Of a stretch of DNA of 64,000 nucleotides, positions 33,909 through 41,978 are shown one piece after another (positions within the stretch are counted from its first letter, which is position 1; each line of letters opens with the position of its first letter). The notes under the pieces are model-generated. The model saw only the letters and a program-made list of their open reading frames with translations, was not told the DNA's origin and searched no databases. The position numbers and the translations under genes are program-made. The stretch is from positions 1 to 64,000 of the forward strand of contig CAVXQP010000010.1 of assembly GCA_963763955.1 (NCBI GenBank), read 5' to 3'. This DNA comes from DASUPK01 sp963763955. Its GTDB lineage: Bacteria > Actinomycetota > Thermoleophilia > Solirubrobacterales > 70-9.

Positions 33909-34004
33909 GACAGCGGCGGTAGATCGACGGCAATCCGATGCTGCCTGCTCGGGGCGCCCCCGGCCGCTTCAGGCTCCCGGTGACTCGAATCTCCCGGCTT
34001 GGAC

Positions 34005-34029
34005 CTATCGAGGCGATACTCTCGACTCG
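34005..34029. promoter_or_regulatory. candidate HxlR operator copy 3, at the hxlR-like start
   Basis: CTATCGAGGCGATACTCTCG then ACTCG ends 8 bases before the ATG at 34037. This position would allow direct autorepression. Confidence 0.5.
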
Positions 34030-34036
34030 GTAGCGC

Positions 34037-34714
34037 ATGGGGCGTCCAGTCGAAGCCGATCGCATCTACCGGCACTTCTGCATGACGGCGCGAGCCCTCG
34101 AGGTCGTCGGCGAGCGTTGGTCGCTGCTGGTCGTCCGCGACCTGCTGCCCGGCCCGCGCCGGTTCACCGATCTCGCCCGCAGCCTCAACCCGATCACCCC
34201 GGCTCGGCTGACTGACCGGCTCCGGCGGCTCGAGGCGGCCGGGGTCATCACGCGGCGCTCGGCCACCCGAGGGAGGGAGGTCTGGTACGAGCTGACCGAC
34301 GCCGGCTTCGATCTCGGCCCGGCGATCGACGAGCTCACCTTCTGGGGGATCGAGCACGCCAAGGAGGCTCCGCGGCCTGATGAACCCGTCCAATGCGATG
34401 CCGTGATGACCGGGACGAAGGTCTGGCTCAATCGATACTCTGCCGCGCCGCCGGACGGGCTCGTCTGGGCCTGGAGGTTCCCGGGCGAGGACACCTACAG
34501 CCTGCGAGCGAAAGAGGGTGTTTGGAAGCTGACGCGCGGCGAGGAAGAGGGGGCCGCGGTCAAGGTGGACGCGACAACGGAGGCGTGGGCCACCTTCCTT
34601 ACCTCCCCACGCGAGAACCGGCGGCTGCCGACCGCCGAGATCGGACTAGACGGATCTCGGGCTGAGGTCAGGAGGTTCGCCAAGCTCTTCATGGCCGAGC
34701 TCGCCCGCGATTAG
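34037..34714 (+). CDS. HxlR family transcriptional regulator, 225 aa
   Basis: Winged-helix HxlR/MarR-like regulator. RHFCMTARALEVVGERWSLL (the conserved Cys and GxxW) leads to VRDLLPGPRRFTDLARSLNP, the recognition helix ITPARLTDRLRRLEAAGVI and the wing RRSATRGREVWYELTDAG. A C-terminal extension of about 110 residues (FPGEDTYSLRAKEGVWKLTR, AVKVDATTEAWATFLTSPRE) looks like an SCP2/ligand-binding domain. HxlR proteins often respond to electrophiles or drugs and act on nearby efflux or detoxification genes, which fits the neighbours here. Confidence 0.88.
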   Translation: MGRPVEADRIYRHFCMTARALEVVGERWSLLVVRDLLPGPRRFTDLARSLNPITPARLTDRLRRLEAAGVITRRSATRGREVWYELTDAGFDLGPAIDELTFWGIEHAKEAPRPDEPVQCDAVMTGTKVWLNRYSAAPPDGLVWAWRFPGEDTYSLRAKEGVWKLTRGEEEGAAVKVDATTEAWATFLTSPRENRRLPTAEIGLDGSRAEVRRFAKLFMAELARD

Positions 34715-34720
34715 CCTCAG

Positions 34721-35257
34721 CTATCTCCGGACGCGGAAGCGCAGATCGGTGAGCTGTTTCGCCTCGCCGACAGAGATGCGGTCCAGCTCGATCAGCCCGC
34801 CTCCCTCGTCGCCGAAGAGGCGCACGCCGGAGCCGAGCAGGACCGGCGCGAGGTGCAGGACGATCTCGTCGAGCAGGCCGGCGTCGAGGCACTGGCGGGT
34901 CAGGCTTCCTCCGAAGATCCCCACGTCCTTGTCCCCGGCCGACTCGTGGGCAGCGCCGACGGCCTGCTCGATCCCCCCCGAGACGAAAGTGATCCTCGTG
35001 TCGTCCTCCTTCGCAGGCCGGCGGGTCAGGACGAAGACCTGGCCATCCCACTCGCCGTCGTAGATCCCGTCGACCCCGTCCCAGCGCTCCCTGGCGAGCT
35101 CGTACCAGCGCCTGCCCGCCACGATCGCGCCGATCCGGTGCATCGTCTCCTCGCCCAGTGCCGTCGGCTCGCCGAATGCGAAGGCCCAGTCCATCGAGTC
35201 ATCCGCGCCGGCGATGAAGCCGTCGAGGGAGATCGTGTGGTGAGAGATGATGCTCAT
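34721..35257 (-). CDS. dihydrofolate-reductase-like (RibD C-terminal fold) protein, 178 aa
   Basis: MSIISHHTISLDGFIAGADD is the SLDGFIA start of the RibD_C/YyaP/YwjB group. Further blocks are IGAIVAGRRWYELARERWDG, GQVFVLTRRPA, DKDVGIFGGSLTRQCLDAGL (GGxxL nucleotide-binding loop), LHLAPVLLGSGVRLFGDEGG and LTDLRFRVRR. These are NADPH-binding reductase-like proteins of unknown substrate, often beside HxlR or PadR regulators. It converges on the HxlR gene with a 6-base gap and is followed 16 bases upstream by the efflux pump gene on the same strand. Confidence 0.85.
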   Translation of the reverse strand: MSIISHHTISLDGFIAGADDSMDWAFAFGEPTALGEETMHRIGAIVAGRRWYELARERWDGVDGIYDGEWDGQVFVLTRRPAKEDDTRITFVSGGIEQAVGAAHESAGDKDVGIFGGSLTRQCLDAGLLDEIVLHLAPVLLGSGVRLFGDEGGGLIELDRISVGEAKQLTDLRFRVRR

Positions 35258-35273
35258 GGCGGGGGTGGGTTCG

Positions 35274-36845
35274 TCAGGGCCTCTGAGGCGAAAGCTGTGG
35301 CCCGCTGAGCTCCTCCAGCTCCACGCAGGCGGTCTCGGGCGGCTGACTCGGGATCAGGATCGCAGCGGCGACCGCGCCGACGAGGGTGATCGCGACCGCC
35401 ACCAGGACGGAGGTCTGGAAGCCGTCGAAGAAGGCGTTCGAGGCGGCCTCGTGGAGTCCTTGCGCGAGCCTCGGCTGGCCGGCGGCGTCGAGCTGCGCCG
35501 CGATGCCGAAGGCGGTGCCGACCGAGCGCCCCGCGCTGTCGGCGATCGGTCCGGGGATCCCGGCCGGGAGCGACTCCGCCAGGCGGCTGGCGTAGATCGA
35601 CGCATAGATGCTGCCGATCACCGCGACGCCCAGGGTGGCGCCGGTGATGCGCGTCGCGTCGTTGACCGCGGAGCCGACGCCCGCCTTGGCGGCGGACACC
35701 GCCCCCATGATCGACTCCGTCGCCGGCGCGCTGGTGAGGCCGATGCCCGAGCCGATGAAGACCATTGTTCCGGCGATCTTCAGGTAGCTGCTGCCGGTCG
35801 ATGCGGTCGACGCCCATGCCAGCCCGATCGCGAGGGAGACCATTCCGCCGGTCACCACCAGCTTGGTCCCGCTTTGCACCGCCAGCCTCGTGCCGAGCAC
35901 AGAGGTGATCCCGGTCATGATCGCGACGGGCAGGAGCCTGACGCCTGTCGAGAGCGGCCCGTAGCCCTTCAGGAACTGGAAGTAGAGCGTGATCACGAAG
36001 ATGAAGCCCATCAAGGAGAAGAAGGTGATCGTCAACGCGCCGCTCGCGGCGCTGAAACGAAGGTTCCTGAACAGGGCGATGTCGAGCAACGGGTCCTGGA
36101 CCTGGCGCTCCCAGGCGATGAAGGCGACGAGAAGGACGGCGGCGGCCACGAAGCCGGCGATGCTGAGCGGGGCCGCCCAGCCACGGTTGGGCGCCTCGAT
36201 GATCGTGTAGATCAGGGTGGACATCGCCGCCGTGGACAGCACCAGCCCGGGACGGTCCGCCGGAGGCGCCTCCGGATCGCGGGAGGTCGGCACGGCGAGG
36301 GCGACCAGCACCGCGGCGACTGCGGCGAAGGGCACGAGCGCGAAGAAGACGCTCGACCAGGAGAAGTGCTCGAGGAGGAAGCCGCCGATGATCGGCCCCA
36401 CTGCGATCCCGACCCCGGTGCTCGCGCCCCAGAGCCCGATCGCACGGGCGCGCTCGCCGCGCTCGGTGAACACGTTGGTGAGCAGCGAGAGCGTCGCCGG
36501 GAAGATCAGCGCGGCTCCGACCCCCATCACCGCGCGCGCCGCGATCAGCTCGCCCGGGCTGTTCCCCAGCCCGCCGGCGAAGCTCGAGGCGCCGAAGACC
36601 ACCAAGCCGGACAGCAGCACGCCCTTGCGGCCGACCCGGTCTCCGAGGTTGCCGGCGGCGAGCACAAGCGCGGCGAACAACAGGTTGTAGGCGTCGACGA
36701 TCCACTCCAGCTGCACGGTCGAGGCGTGCAGCTCCCTCACGAGGGTCGGGAGGGCGACGTTGACGATCGTCGTGTCGAGGTTGATCATGAACGCCGCCAG
36801 GAGGAGGGCGGTGAGGATCAGCGGCTTGTTGCGTTCAGCGGTCAC
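35274..36845 (-). CDS. DHA2-family (EmrB/QacA-like) drug efflux MFS transporter, 523 aa
   Basis: Fourteen predicted helices. Motif D1/N-terminal FMINLDTTIVNVALPTLVRE (NLDTTIVNVALP), motif A-like GNLGDRVGRKGVLLSG, RAVMGVGAALIFPATLSLLT (motif B, R..mG.gaa...P), and motif C AIGLWGASTGVGIAVGPIIG (GxxxGPxxGG). It is intact and of usual length. The group exports lipophilic drugs or dyes by proton antiport. The start ATG 36845 is chosen as the first good one before MTAERNKPLILTALLL. It probably forms a unit with the DHFR-like gene downstream, under the HxlR regulator next to it. Confidence 0.9.
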   Translation of the reverse strand: MTAERNKPLILTALLLAAFMINLDTTIVNVALPTLVRELHASTVQLEWIVDAYNLLFAALVLAAGNLGDRVGRKGVLLSGLVVFGASSFAGGLGNSPGELIAARAVMGVGAALIFPATLSLLTNVFTERGERARAIGLWGASTGVGIAVGPIIGGFLLEHFSWSSVFFALVPFAAVAAVLVALAVPTSRDPEAPPADRPGLVLSTAAMSTLIYTIIEAPNRGWAAPLSIAGFVAAAVLLVAFIAWERQVQDPLLDIALFRNLRFSAASGALTITFFSLMGFIFVITLYFQFLKGYGPLSTGVRLLPVAIMTGITSVLGTRLAVQSGTKLVVTGGMVSLAIGLAWASTASTGSSYLKIAGTMVFIGSGIGLTSAPATESIMGAVSAAKAGVGSAVNDATRITGATLGVAVIGSIYASIYASRLAESLPAGIPGPIADSAGRSVGTAFGIAAQLDAAGQPRLAQGLHEAASNAFFDGFQTSVLVAVAITLVGAVAAAILIPSQPPETACVELEELSGPQLSPQRP

Positions 36846-36999
36846 TACTGGTTGGACCGTCGAGAAACGCCGAAATCATCGAGACCGGCCACTCCCGCCG
36901 CTCGACGACGGTGAGGTGCGTGGTGGCCGGACACGGACCAGCGTCGAGCGAGCCGCGTGGCTTTCGATGTAGGACGATGCGCACCAGATTCCAGCGAAG

Positions 37000-37563
37000 T
37001 CAGAGCGGGCGATAGACCAGGATCACGACTCCCGTGCCTAGCGTTCGGGCCTCTGCGAGCTCCAGGTTGCGGGTCGGCACCCCCTCAGCGAACAGCCGGG
37101 TACCCGTGCCGATCACGAACGGATGGATCCAGATCCGGTACTCGTCGATCAGATCGCGTTCCATCAGCGTGGCCATCAGCCCCGCGCTGCCGTAGGTGAC
37201 GATGTCGCGACCCTCCTGGCGCTTCAGCTCGTCAACCGCATCGCCGACATCCCCCTTCAGCAGGGTCGCGTTCCATTCGAGCGGCTCCTCGAGCGTCCTA
37301 GAGGCGACGAACTTGGGCATCCGGTTAAGGGTCTCGGCATATTCACCCTCCTTGACCTGGGGCCAGAATTCCTTGAACACCTCGTAGGTGACTCGACCGC
37401 AGAGAAAGGCGTCGCTTTCACGCAGATGCTCCAGGGCATAGCTCTGGGCCACCTCGTCGAAGTAGCGGTTGCCCCATCCGCCCTCCTCGAGCTCCTGGAA
37501 CCCACCCGGGTCCTGGATCACGCCATCGAGCGTGACCAGGGTCGAGACATTGAGCTTGCGCAT
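37000..37563 (-). CDS. dihydrofolate-reductase-like protein, second copy, 187 aa
   Basis: MRKLNVSTLVTLDGVIQDPG then EEGGWGNRYFDEVAQSY, ESDAFLCGRVTYEVFKEFWP, MPKFVASRTLEEPLEW, LLKGDVGDAVDELKRQEG, IVTYGSAGLMATLMERDLID (the GSAxL loop), YRIWIHPFVIGTGTRLFAEG and GVVILVYRPL. RibD_C-fold family, only distantly related to the copy at 34.7 kb. ATG 37563 is preceded by AGGAGG. The region in front has a TTCGACTTGATTTC stretch resembling the candidate HxlR operator. Confidence 0.85.
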   Translation of the reverse strand: MRKLNVSTLVTLDGVIQDPGGFQELEEGGWGNRYFDEVAQSYALEHLRESDAFLCGRVTYEVFKEFWPQVKEGEYAETLNRMPKFVASRTLEEPLEWNATLLKGDVGDAVDELKRQEGRDIVTYGSAGLMATLMERDLIDEYRIWIHPFVIGTGTRLFAEGVPTRNLELAEARTLGTGVVILVYRPL

Positions 37564-37652
37564 GCTTGTCCTCCTAGACGAGCTTCGACTTGATTTCGGT
37601 GAGGTCTCCCAACTAGCGAATGCCCTCGACACGAAAGCCAGCGGGTCCCGGC

Positions 37653-37940
37653 CTAGCCGGTCATCACGTGACGCGCCTCGAGGACCTCGAAGGGAGGGGG
37701 CTGCGCTCCCTCGGGCGGCGTGCCCACCACCTCGACTATCGCCGCGCCCAGGCGGCCGTTCAGGAAGCTCTCCCACTTCTCCTTGGACTCCCAGATGTCG
37801 ACGACCTTCATCTTCCCGTTGCCGGATTCCGCCCCGGCGTGCGCGATCAGCCCGTCCGGCACCTTGCCACCGAGCTTCTCGTTCACCTGGTCGTACTGGT
37901 CGGTTGTCGTCTCGAATTCCTGGATCACGATCACGGCCAT
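37653..37940 (-). CDS. ABM-like small protein (dimeric alpha-beta barrel), 95 aa
   Basis: MAVIVIQEFETTTDQYDQVN, then GLIAHAGAESGNGKMKVVDI, WESKEKWESFLNGRLGAAIV has the W-S-x-E-x-x-x-x-F core of dimeric alpha-beta barrel proteins (antibiotic biosynthesis monooxygenase-like). No catalytic residues can be named. The start ATG is preceded by AAGGAG. It is downstream of the 67-aa gene on the same strand and within the HxlR-associated group. Confidence 0.75.
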   Translation of the reverse strand: MAVIVIQEFETTTDQYDQVNEKLGGKVPDGLIAHAGAESGNGKMKVVDIWESKEKWESFLNGRLGAAIVEVVGTPPEGAQPPPFEVLEARHVMTG

Positions 37941-37970
37941 CGCTGGTCTCCTTCCTGGTTGCTTGACTGC

Positions 37971-38174
37971 TCAGTGCCGATGCTTGTACTCTCGCATACT
38001 ATCGACACGATCGTATTGATCTGGTAGTGATACTTTGGTGGTTATCCGGAAGATCGGATGGTCCGCGGGGTCGGGAAGCGCGCGCAGCACCTTTGACACC
38101 GTCGGCAGCCCACCGAACCGTTCTCGATAGAGGTCGAGAAGGGGCTCGCGTTCCGCGAGGGTCAGCTCGATCAC
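37971..38174 (-). CDS. small hypothetical protein, 67 aa
   Basis: GTG at 38174 has a good ribosome site (AGGAG eight bases upstream) and gives VIELTLAEREPLLDLYRERF then GGLPTVSKVLRALPDPADHP and IFRITTKVSLPDQYDRV. It is charged, cytoplasmic and of no recognised family. Its last codons run through CATACTATCGACACGATCG, a sequence resembling the HxlR operator copies. This could control the ABM-like gene 31 bases downstream. Coding status is moderate because the frame is also open upstream. Confidence 0.45.
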   Translation of the reverse strand: MIELTLAEREPLLDLYRERFGGLPTVSKVLRALPDPADHPIFRITTKVSLPDQYDRVDSMREYKHRH

Positions 38175-38356
38175 CGTGATCTCCTCGCTATCGCCCGACC
38201 GCTGAGTCCGGCAAGTCGTAGGCGTCGCGCCGCGCCTGGCGAGAGTATGAGTTGTGCCCGCGTGCGAGTTGGGCAGCGATCTCCACAGTCTTCGAGTATG
38301 CCGCCGGGCCCGCCGAGCGCCTTGCCCGTCGCCCCGACCTGTGGTAGACCATTCCA

Positions 38357-38380
38357 TCCCAAGCCTCGGAAGGCTTGGGA
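38357..38380 (+). promoter_or_regulatory. leader hairpin before the NHL-like secreted protein
   Basis: TCCCAAGCC at 38357-38365 and GGCTTGGGA at 38372-38380 form a perfect 9-bp stem with a six-base loop, 19 bases before the ATG. It could act as a terminator-like attenuator or an mRNA-stabilising stem; no T-run follows. Confidence 0.5.
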
Positions 38381-38399
38381 TCGCAAGGGAGAAGGGTCT

Positions 38400-39920
38400 A
38401 TGCGACGCAACGGATTGCGACCCGGGGCGAGGTTCCTGGTTGGCGCGATTGCCGCGGCCACCTTCGCACTCGCTCTCGGGGGTTCCGCGCACGGCTCCCC
38501 CGGCACCTGGGAGCGCGCCTGGGGCGGAGATGTCGATAGCGGTGGAGGCACCGGCTTCGAGATCTGCACGGTCGCCGCGAGCTGCAAGGCCGGGATCAAC
38601 ACCGGCCTCGGCGGTGAGATGAACGGACCCACCGGGGTCGCGGTGGACTCGGCCGGCAACGTCTATGTCGCCGATTACCTGCAGCAGCGGATCCAGAAGT
38701 TCGACGCATCCGGCAACTTCCTGCGCGCCTGGGGCAAGAACGTGATCACCGGCGCTCCGACGGGGTTCGAGATCTGCACGGTCGCCGCCGACTGCAAGGC
38801 GGGCGAGGATGGGGGGCTGGCGGGCGAGTTCTCAAACCCCCACGGGGTCGCGGTGGACGCGAACGACGACGTCTACGTGGCTGACAGCAGCAACAACCGG
38901 ATCCAGGTGTTCGATTCGCAGGGCTCCTTCAAGCGGACGTGGGGCAAGGACGTGGTCGACGGCGGAGGCTCCGGACCCGAGCTCTGCGAGACGGCCGCGA
39001 CTTGTAAGACCGGACTGCCGGGCGGTCAGGGCGGGGAGATGGAGTTTCCCTCGGGCATCGACTTCGATTCGGGCTTCGTCTACGTCGCCGAGAACGGCAA
39101 CATGCGTGTCCAGGTCTTCGACCGGCAGGGCACCTTCCAGCGACTCTGGGGCCACGATGCGGTCAGCGGTGGGGGCACCGACTACGAGGTCTGCACCGTC
39201 GCGAACCAGTGTCAGGTCGTCCTTCCGCCCTACGGCTTCAAGGGGGGCGAGTTCTACGGCCCGAACGACGTCGCCGTGGGCGGTGGCAAGGTGTACGTGA
39301 CCGATTCCGCCAATCAGCGCATCCAGGTGTTCGACACGCTCGGGAACTTCCAGCAGGCCTGGGGACAGAACGTGATCACGGGCGGCTTCACTGGCTACGA
39401 GATTTGCACCGTCGCCGCCGACTGCACCTTCGCGGACGACGACGGCCTCGGCGGCGCGATGAGTGAACCGGATGGAATCGTCCGAAGCGCCTCGGGCGAG
39501 GTGTACCTCGCCGACAACGGCAATCAGCGCGTCCAGGTGTATGACTCCGCGGGGAACTTCCTCCGCACCTGGGGCAAGGACGTGATCCTCGGCGCTCCGG
39601 CGGCGTTCGAGATCTGCACCTCCGCCCCCGCCTGCCAGTCCGGCTTCAACGGCTCCCTCGGCGGCGAGCTCAGCGAACCGGCCGGCCTCGCCCTGACCCC
39701 GTCAGGCGCACTCTATGTCGGTGACGCGGACAACAACCGTGTGCAGAAATTCGCGGCGGACTCAATCACTGCTCCACCCGTCGTGCCACCTGCCGCCGCC
39801 CAATCCACCGCTGCTCCCAAGAAGAAGTGCAAGAAGAAAAAGAGGAAGCCAGGGGCGGCGGCCAAGAAGTGCAAGAAAAAAAGAAGAAGCGCTAGCGCCC
39901 GACAGGATTCGAACCTGTGA
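38400..39920 (+). CDS. secreted NHL-repeat (six-bladed propeller) protein, 506 aa
   Basis: The signal peptide PGARFLVGAIAAATFALALG then GSAHGSPG is followed by six blades of the form GVAVDSAGNVYVADYLQQRI then QKFDASGNFLRAWGK. Between blades a Cys-containing insert recurs (GFEICTVAADCKAGEDGGLA and variants FEICTVAASCKAG, YEVCTVANQCQVV), probably a disulfide loop. The C-terminus is Lys-rich (KKKCKKKKRKPG...). These proteins are abundant in Solirubrobacterales; the ligand is unknown. The last residues SARQDSNL read through an antisense tRNA fragment, so the natural stop may have been lost. The ATG is preceded by GGGAGAAGGG. Confidence 0.8.
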   Translation: MRRNGLRPGARFLVGAIAAATFALALGGSAHGSPGTWERAWGGDVDSGGGTGFEICTVAASCKAGINTGLGGEMNGPTGVAVDSAGNVYVADYLQQRIQKFDASGNFLRAWGKNVITGAPTGFEICTVAADCKAGEDGGLAGEFSNPHGVAVDANDDVYVADSSNNRIQVFDSQGSFKRTWGKDVVDGGGSGPELCETAATCKTGLPGGQGGEMEFPSGIDFDSGFVYVAENGNMRVQVFDRQGTFQRLWGHDAVSGGGTDYEVCTVANQCQVVLPPYGFKGGEFYGPNDVAVGGGKVYVTDSANQRIQVFDTLGNFQQAWGQNVITGGFTGYEICTVAADCTFADDDGLGGAMSEPDGIVRSASGEVYLADNGNQRVQVYDSAGNFLRTWGKDVILGAPAAFEICTSAPACQSGFNGSLGGELSEPAGLALTPSGALYVGDADNNRVQKFAADSITAPPVVPPAAAQSTAAPKKKCKKKKRKPGAAAKKCKKKRRSASARQDSNL

Positions 39921-39960
39921 GCTTCGGCTTCGTAGCCTTCCGGTCAGGTGGTGGGCCGTC
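39895..39960 (-). other. tRNA 3' fragment (tRNA-Arg-like remnant)
   Basis: On the minus strand ACAGG-TTCGAAT-CCTGT is a perfect T-arm (39902-39918), followed by CGGGCGC, a 3' acceptor strand (39895-39901). A segment with CTACGAA, like the anticodon loop of tRNA-Arg(ACG), precedes it, but no matching D-arm or 5' acceptor GCGCCCG lies upstream. I take it as a 3' fragment of the kind left at tRNA-targeted integration sites, not a working tRNA. Confidence 0.5.
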
Positions 39961-39982
39961 GGTTTAGGCCCCGCGACAAATA

Positions 39983-40004
39983 GCTGCTTTGCATGGAAAG
40001 CAGC
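39983..40004 (+). repeat. GCATGG-loop hairpin repeat, copy A
   Basis: GCTGCTTT-GCATGG-AAAGCAGC: a perfect 8-bp stem with loop GCATGG. Same family as the copies at 42,870 (minus), 44,754, 46,905 and the half copy at 33,187. Confidence 0.75.
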
Positions 40005-40132
40005 GGTTTCGGCGCCCAAGGCGATTGCTGTTACTCGGTGGTCCCCCACGATGCGGGATGGGTTGGCAACACCGATCCCTATGGGCATCCGCAGGGTTAG
40101 CGTCAATAGAGCCCTATGGAGACCATCGAATA

Positions 40133-41545
40133 ATGTTCTCCCATCATCGTTCGCAAATGGCCGCCTGCGGCCTCTCGCTACTGATTGCCGCAGGCGGGAT
40201 GCTCGTATCGGCTCCCGGAGCCCAGGCGGCGCGGCACCGCGGGGCCGTGCTGGTCAAGGACATCAGGCCGGGTGGCTCCCCCAGCATCACCGCCATCTAC
40301 TGCGGCGATTGCGAACCCCCCTATAACGGGGGCGAGCTCACCGACGTCCGCGGGACCCTCTACTTCAGCGCCAACGACGGCAAGCACGGCTTCGAGCTCT
40401 GGCGAAGCGACGGCACGGCGCGGGGGACGAGGATGGTCAAGGACATCAACCACGGTCGCGGCTGGAGCGACCTCTACGGGATCACGGCCGTCAACCGCAT
40501 CATCTACTTCGCGGCCGATGACGGCGTCCACGGTGCCGAGCTGTGGCGAAGCGACGGCACGGCGCGGGGGACGAGGATGGTCAAGGACATCAACCCCGTG
40601 GTCGGCTCCGGCGGCCCCTACGAGCTCACCGACGTCAACGGCACCCTCTTCTTCGCCACCCTGTCCGACGCCAATCACGTCAGCGAGCTGTGGCGAAGCG
40701 ACGGCACCGAGGCGGGAACGACCGTGGTCAAGAGCGTGAGCGCCGTAGCCCTCACCGACTTCCGCGGCGCCCTCTACTTCTCCGGCCCAGGGGGGCTGTG
40801 GCGGAGCGACGGCACCGAGGCGGGAACGACCATCGTCAAGGACAACATCGGTATCGGCACCTACGACCCGCTCACCGACGTCAACGGCATCCTCTACTTC
40901 GGCGCCGACGACGGAGTCCACGGCAGCGAGCTGTGGCGAAGCGACGGCACCGAGGCCGGCACGACCATGGTCAAGGACCTCAACCCCGGGGCCGGCTCGA
41001 GCGCCATCTACCTGACCGGCGCCAACGGCACCCTTTACTTCGGCGCCTCCTTCGGACCCGGTCCCATTCCAAACGAGCTGTGGCGAAGCGACGGCACGGA
41101 GGCTGGGACCACCTTGGTCAAGGCCATCTTCCCCTTCAGCCTCACCGCCGTCAAGGGCATCATCTACATCAGCGACGTCGGAAAGCTATGGCGAAGCGAC
41201 GGCACCGAGGCGGGGACGACTGTCGTCAGGGTCAACGTGCCTGGCGGCAAGAACAGCAACATCGGCCCCGGGAAGCTCACCGCCGTCGGTCGCACGCTCT
41301 ATTTCGTAGGGTCCGATAAGAGGCACGGCAAGGAGCTTTGGCGAAGCAATGGCAGCCGGGCCGGGACGACCATAGTCAGGGACATCCACCGCGGGCCCGG
41401 CCCCTCCGGCCCCGCCGCCGGGCCCCAGAACCTCACCGCAGTCGGCGACACCCTCTTCTTCACCGCCCAGGACGGCAGGCATGGCAGGGAGCTGTGGAGG
41501 GCCGGGCCACCACCATGCGCGAAGGGGAAGTGCAAGAAGGGATAA
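40133..41545 (+). CDS. secreted ELWRSDGT-repeat protein, 470 aa
   Basis: The signal peptide MAACGLSLLIAAGGMLVSAP then GAQAARH is followed by about ten copies of a repeat of 45-50 residues: YFxADDGVHGxELWRSDGTxxGTxMVKDIxxG. This is the ELWxxDGT repeat family seen in secreted bacterial proteins; it probably builds a beta-propeller or solenoid. The C-terminus is Lys/Cys-rich (CAKGKCKKG), as in the NHL protein upstream. Repeats are nearly identical in DNA as well (GTGGCGAAGCGACGGCAC). Start ATG 40133, or the internal ATG at 40157. The hairpin repeat copy A lies 129 bases upstream. Ligand unknown. Confidence 0.8.
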   Translation: MFSHHRSQMAACGLSLLIAAGGMLVSAPGAQAARHRGAVLVKDIRPGGSPSITAIYCGDCEPPYNGGELTDVRGTLYFSANDGKHGFELWRSDGTARGTRMVKDINHGRGWSDLYGITAVNRIIYFAADDGVHGAELWRSDGTARGTRMVKDINPVVGSGGPYELTDVNGTLFFATLSDANHVSELWRSDGTEAGTTVVKSVSAVALTDFRGALYFSGPGGLWRSDGTEAGTTIVKDNIGIGTYDPLTDVNGILYFGADDGVHGSELWRSDGTEAGTTMVKDLNPGAGSSAIYLTGANGTLYFGASFGPGPIPNELWRSDGTEAGTTLVKAIFPFSLTAVKGIIYISDVGKLWRSDGTEAGTTVVRVNVPGGKNSNIGPGKLTAVGRTLYFVGSDKRHGKELWRSNGSRAGTTIVRDIHRGPGPSGPAAGPQNLTAVGDTLFFTAQDGRHGRELWRAGPPPCAKGKCKKG

Positions 41546-41573
41546 GCGGAAAGCCGCTTCTCGTCCAAAGCAG

Positions 41574-41975
41574 CTACTCCGACAGCCCGGCGGCTTCGAG
41601 GGCTTCCCGCCATGTCTGGAAGAAGTGCGCCTCCCCGAACTGCCCTTGGCGAAAATTGGAATACACGATGCCCATCGGCTGGTGAACCGGGACATCCGTT
41701 CCCTTGATCGTCCCTCCGTGCTCGATCAGGGCGACGACAGAGTCGCCTGCGTCGAGAAGCTCGGAGAGGTCGATGGTCCAGTCGTCGAAGTTGTCGGTCC
41801 AAACCGAGAACAGGAAGCGCATGCCATCGTGGCCTCGGTACTCGGATGCCTCGACCCACTCGGGGGACGTGTACCACAACCCATCCGGGGCGACGAACTC
41901 CAACCCGGCCTCGACCCCCCGAGCAGCAAGCGCCTCGAACGCCTTCCGCACGATCTCCACGTTCTCCTCCGACAT
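41574..41975 (-). CDS. SnoaL-like protein 1, 133 aa
   Basis: MSEENVEIVRKAFEALAARG, EYRGHDGMRFLFSVWTDNFD, LLDAGDSVVALIEHGGTIKG, IVYSNFRQGQFGEAHFFQTW, REALEAAGLSE. NTF2-fold SnoaL-like domain of the MSEENVE group that is multiplied in Thermoleophilia. No catalytic Asp/His pair can be assigned. The start ATG lies three bases after the stop of the next SnoaL gene (the gap reads TAGGCGATGTCGGAGGAG), so the two are tightly coupled. The 3' end carries the tail conserved at DNA level in all copies. Confidence 0.8.
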   Translation of the reverse strand: MSEENVEIVRKAFEALAARGVEAGLEFVAPDGLWYTSPEWVEASEYRGHDGMRFLFSVWTDNFDDWTIDLSELLDAGDSVVALIEHGGTIKGTDVPVHQPMGIVYSNFRQGQFGEAHFFQTWREALEAAGLSE

Positions 41976-41978
41976 CGC

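Noticed and set aside
35247..36914. Long plus-strand open frame opposite the efflux pump gene
   Set aside because: It is a shadow of the DHA2 transporter in GC-rich DNA: the product is Gly/Arg/Asp-rich without domains, and the minus-strand protein is clearly real.
39989..40132. Upstream extension of the ELWRSDGT protein
   Set aside because: The extension (GGPPRCGMGWQHRS...) lacks a signal peptide and includes the hairpin repeat. A good signal peptide starts at 40,133.
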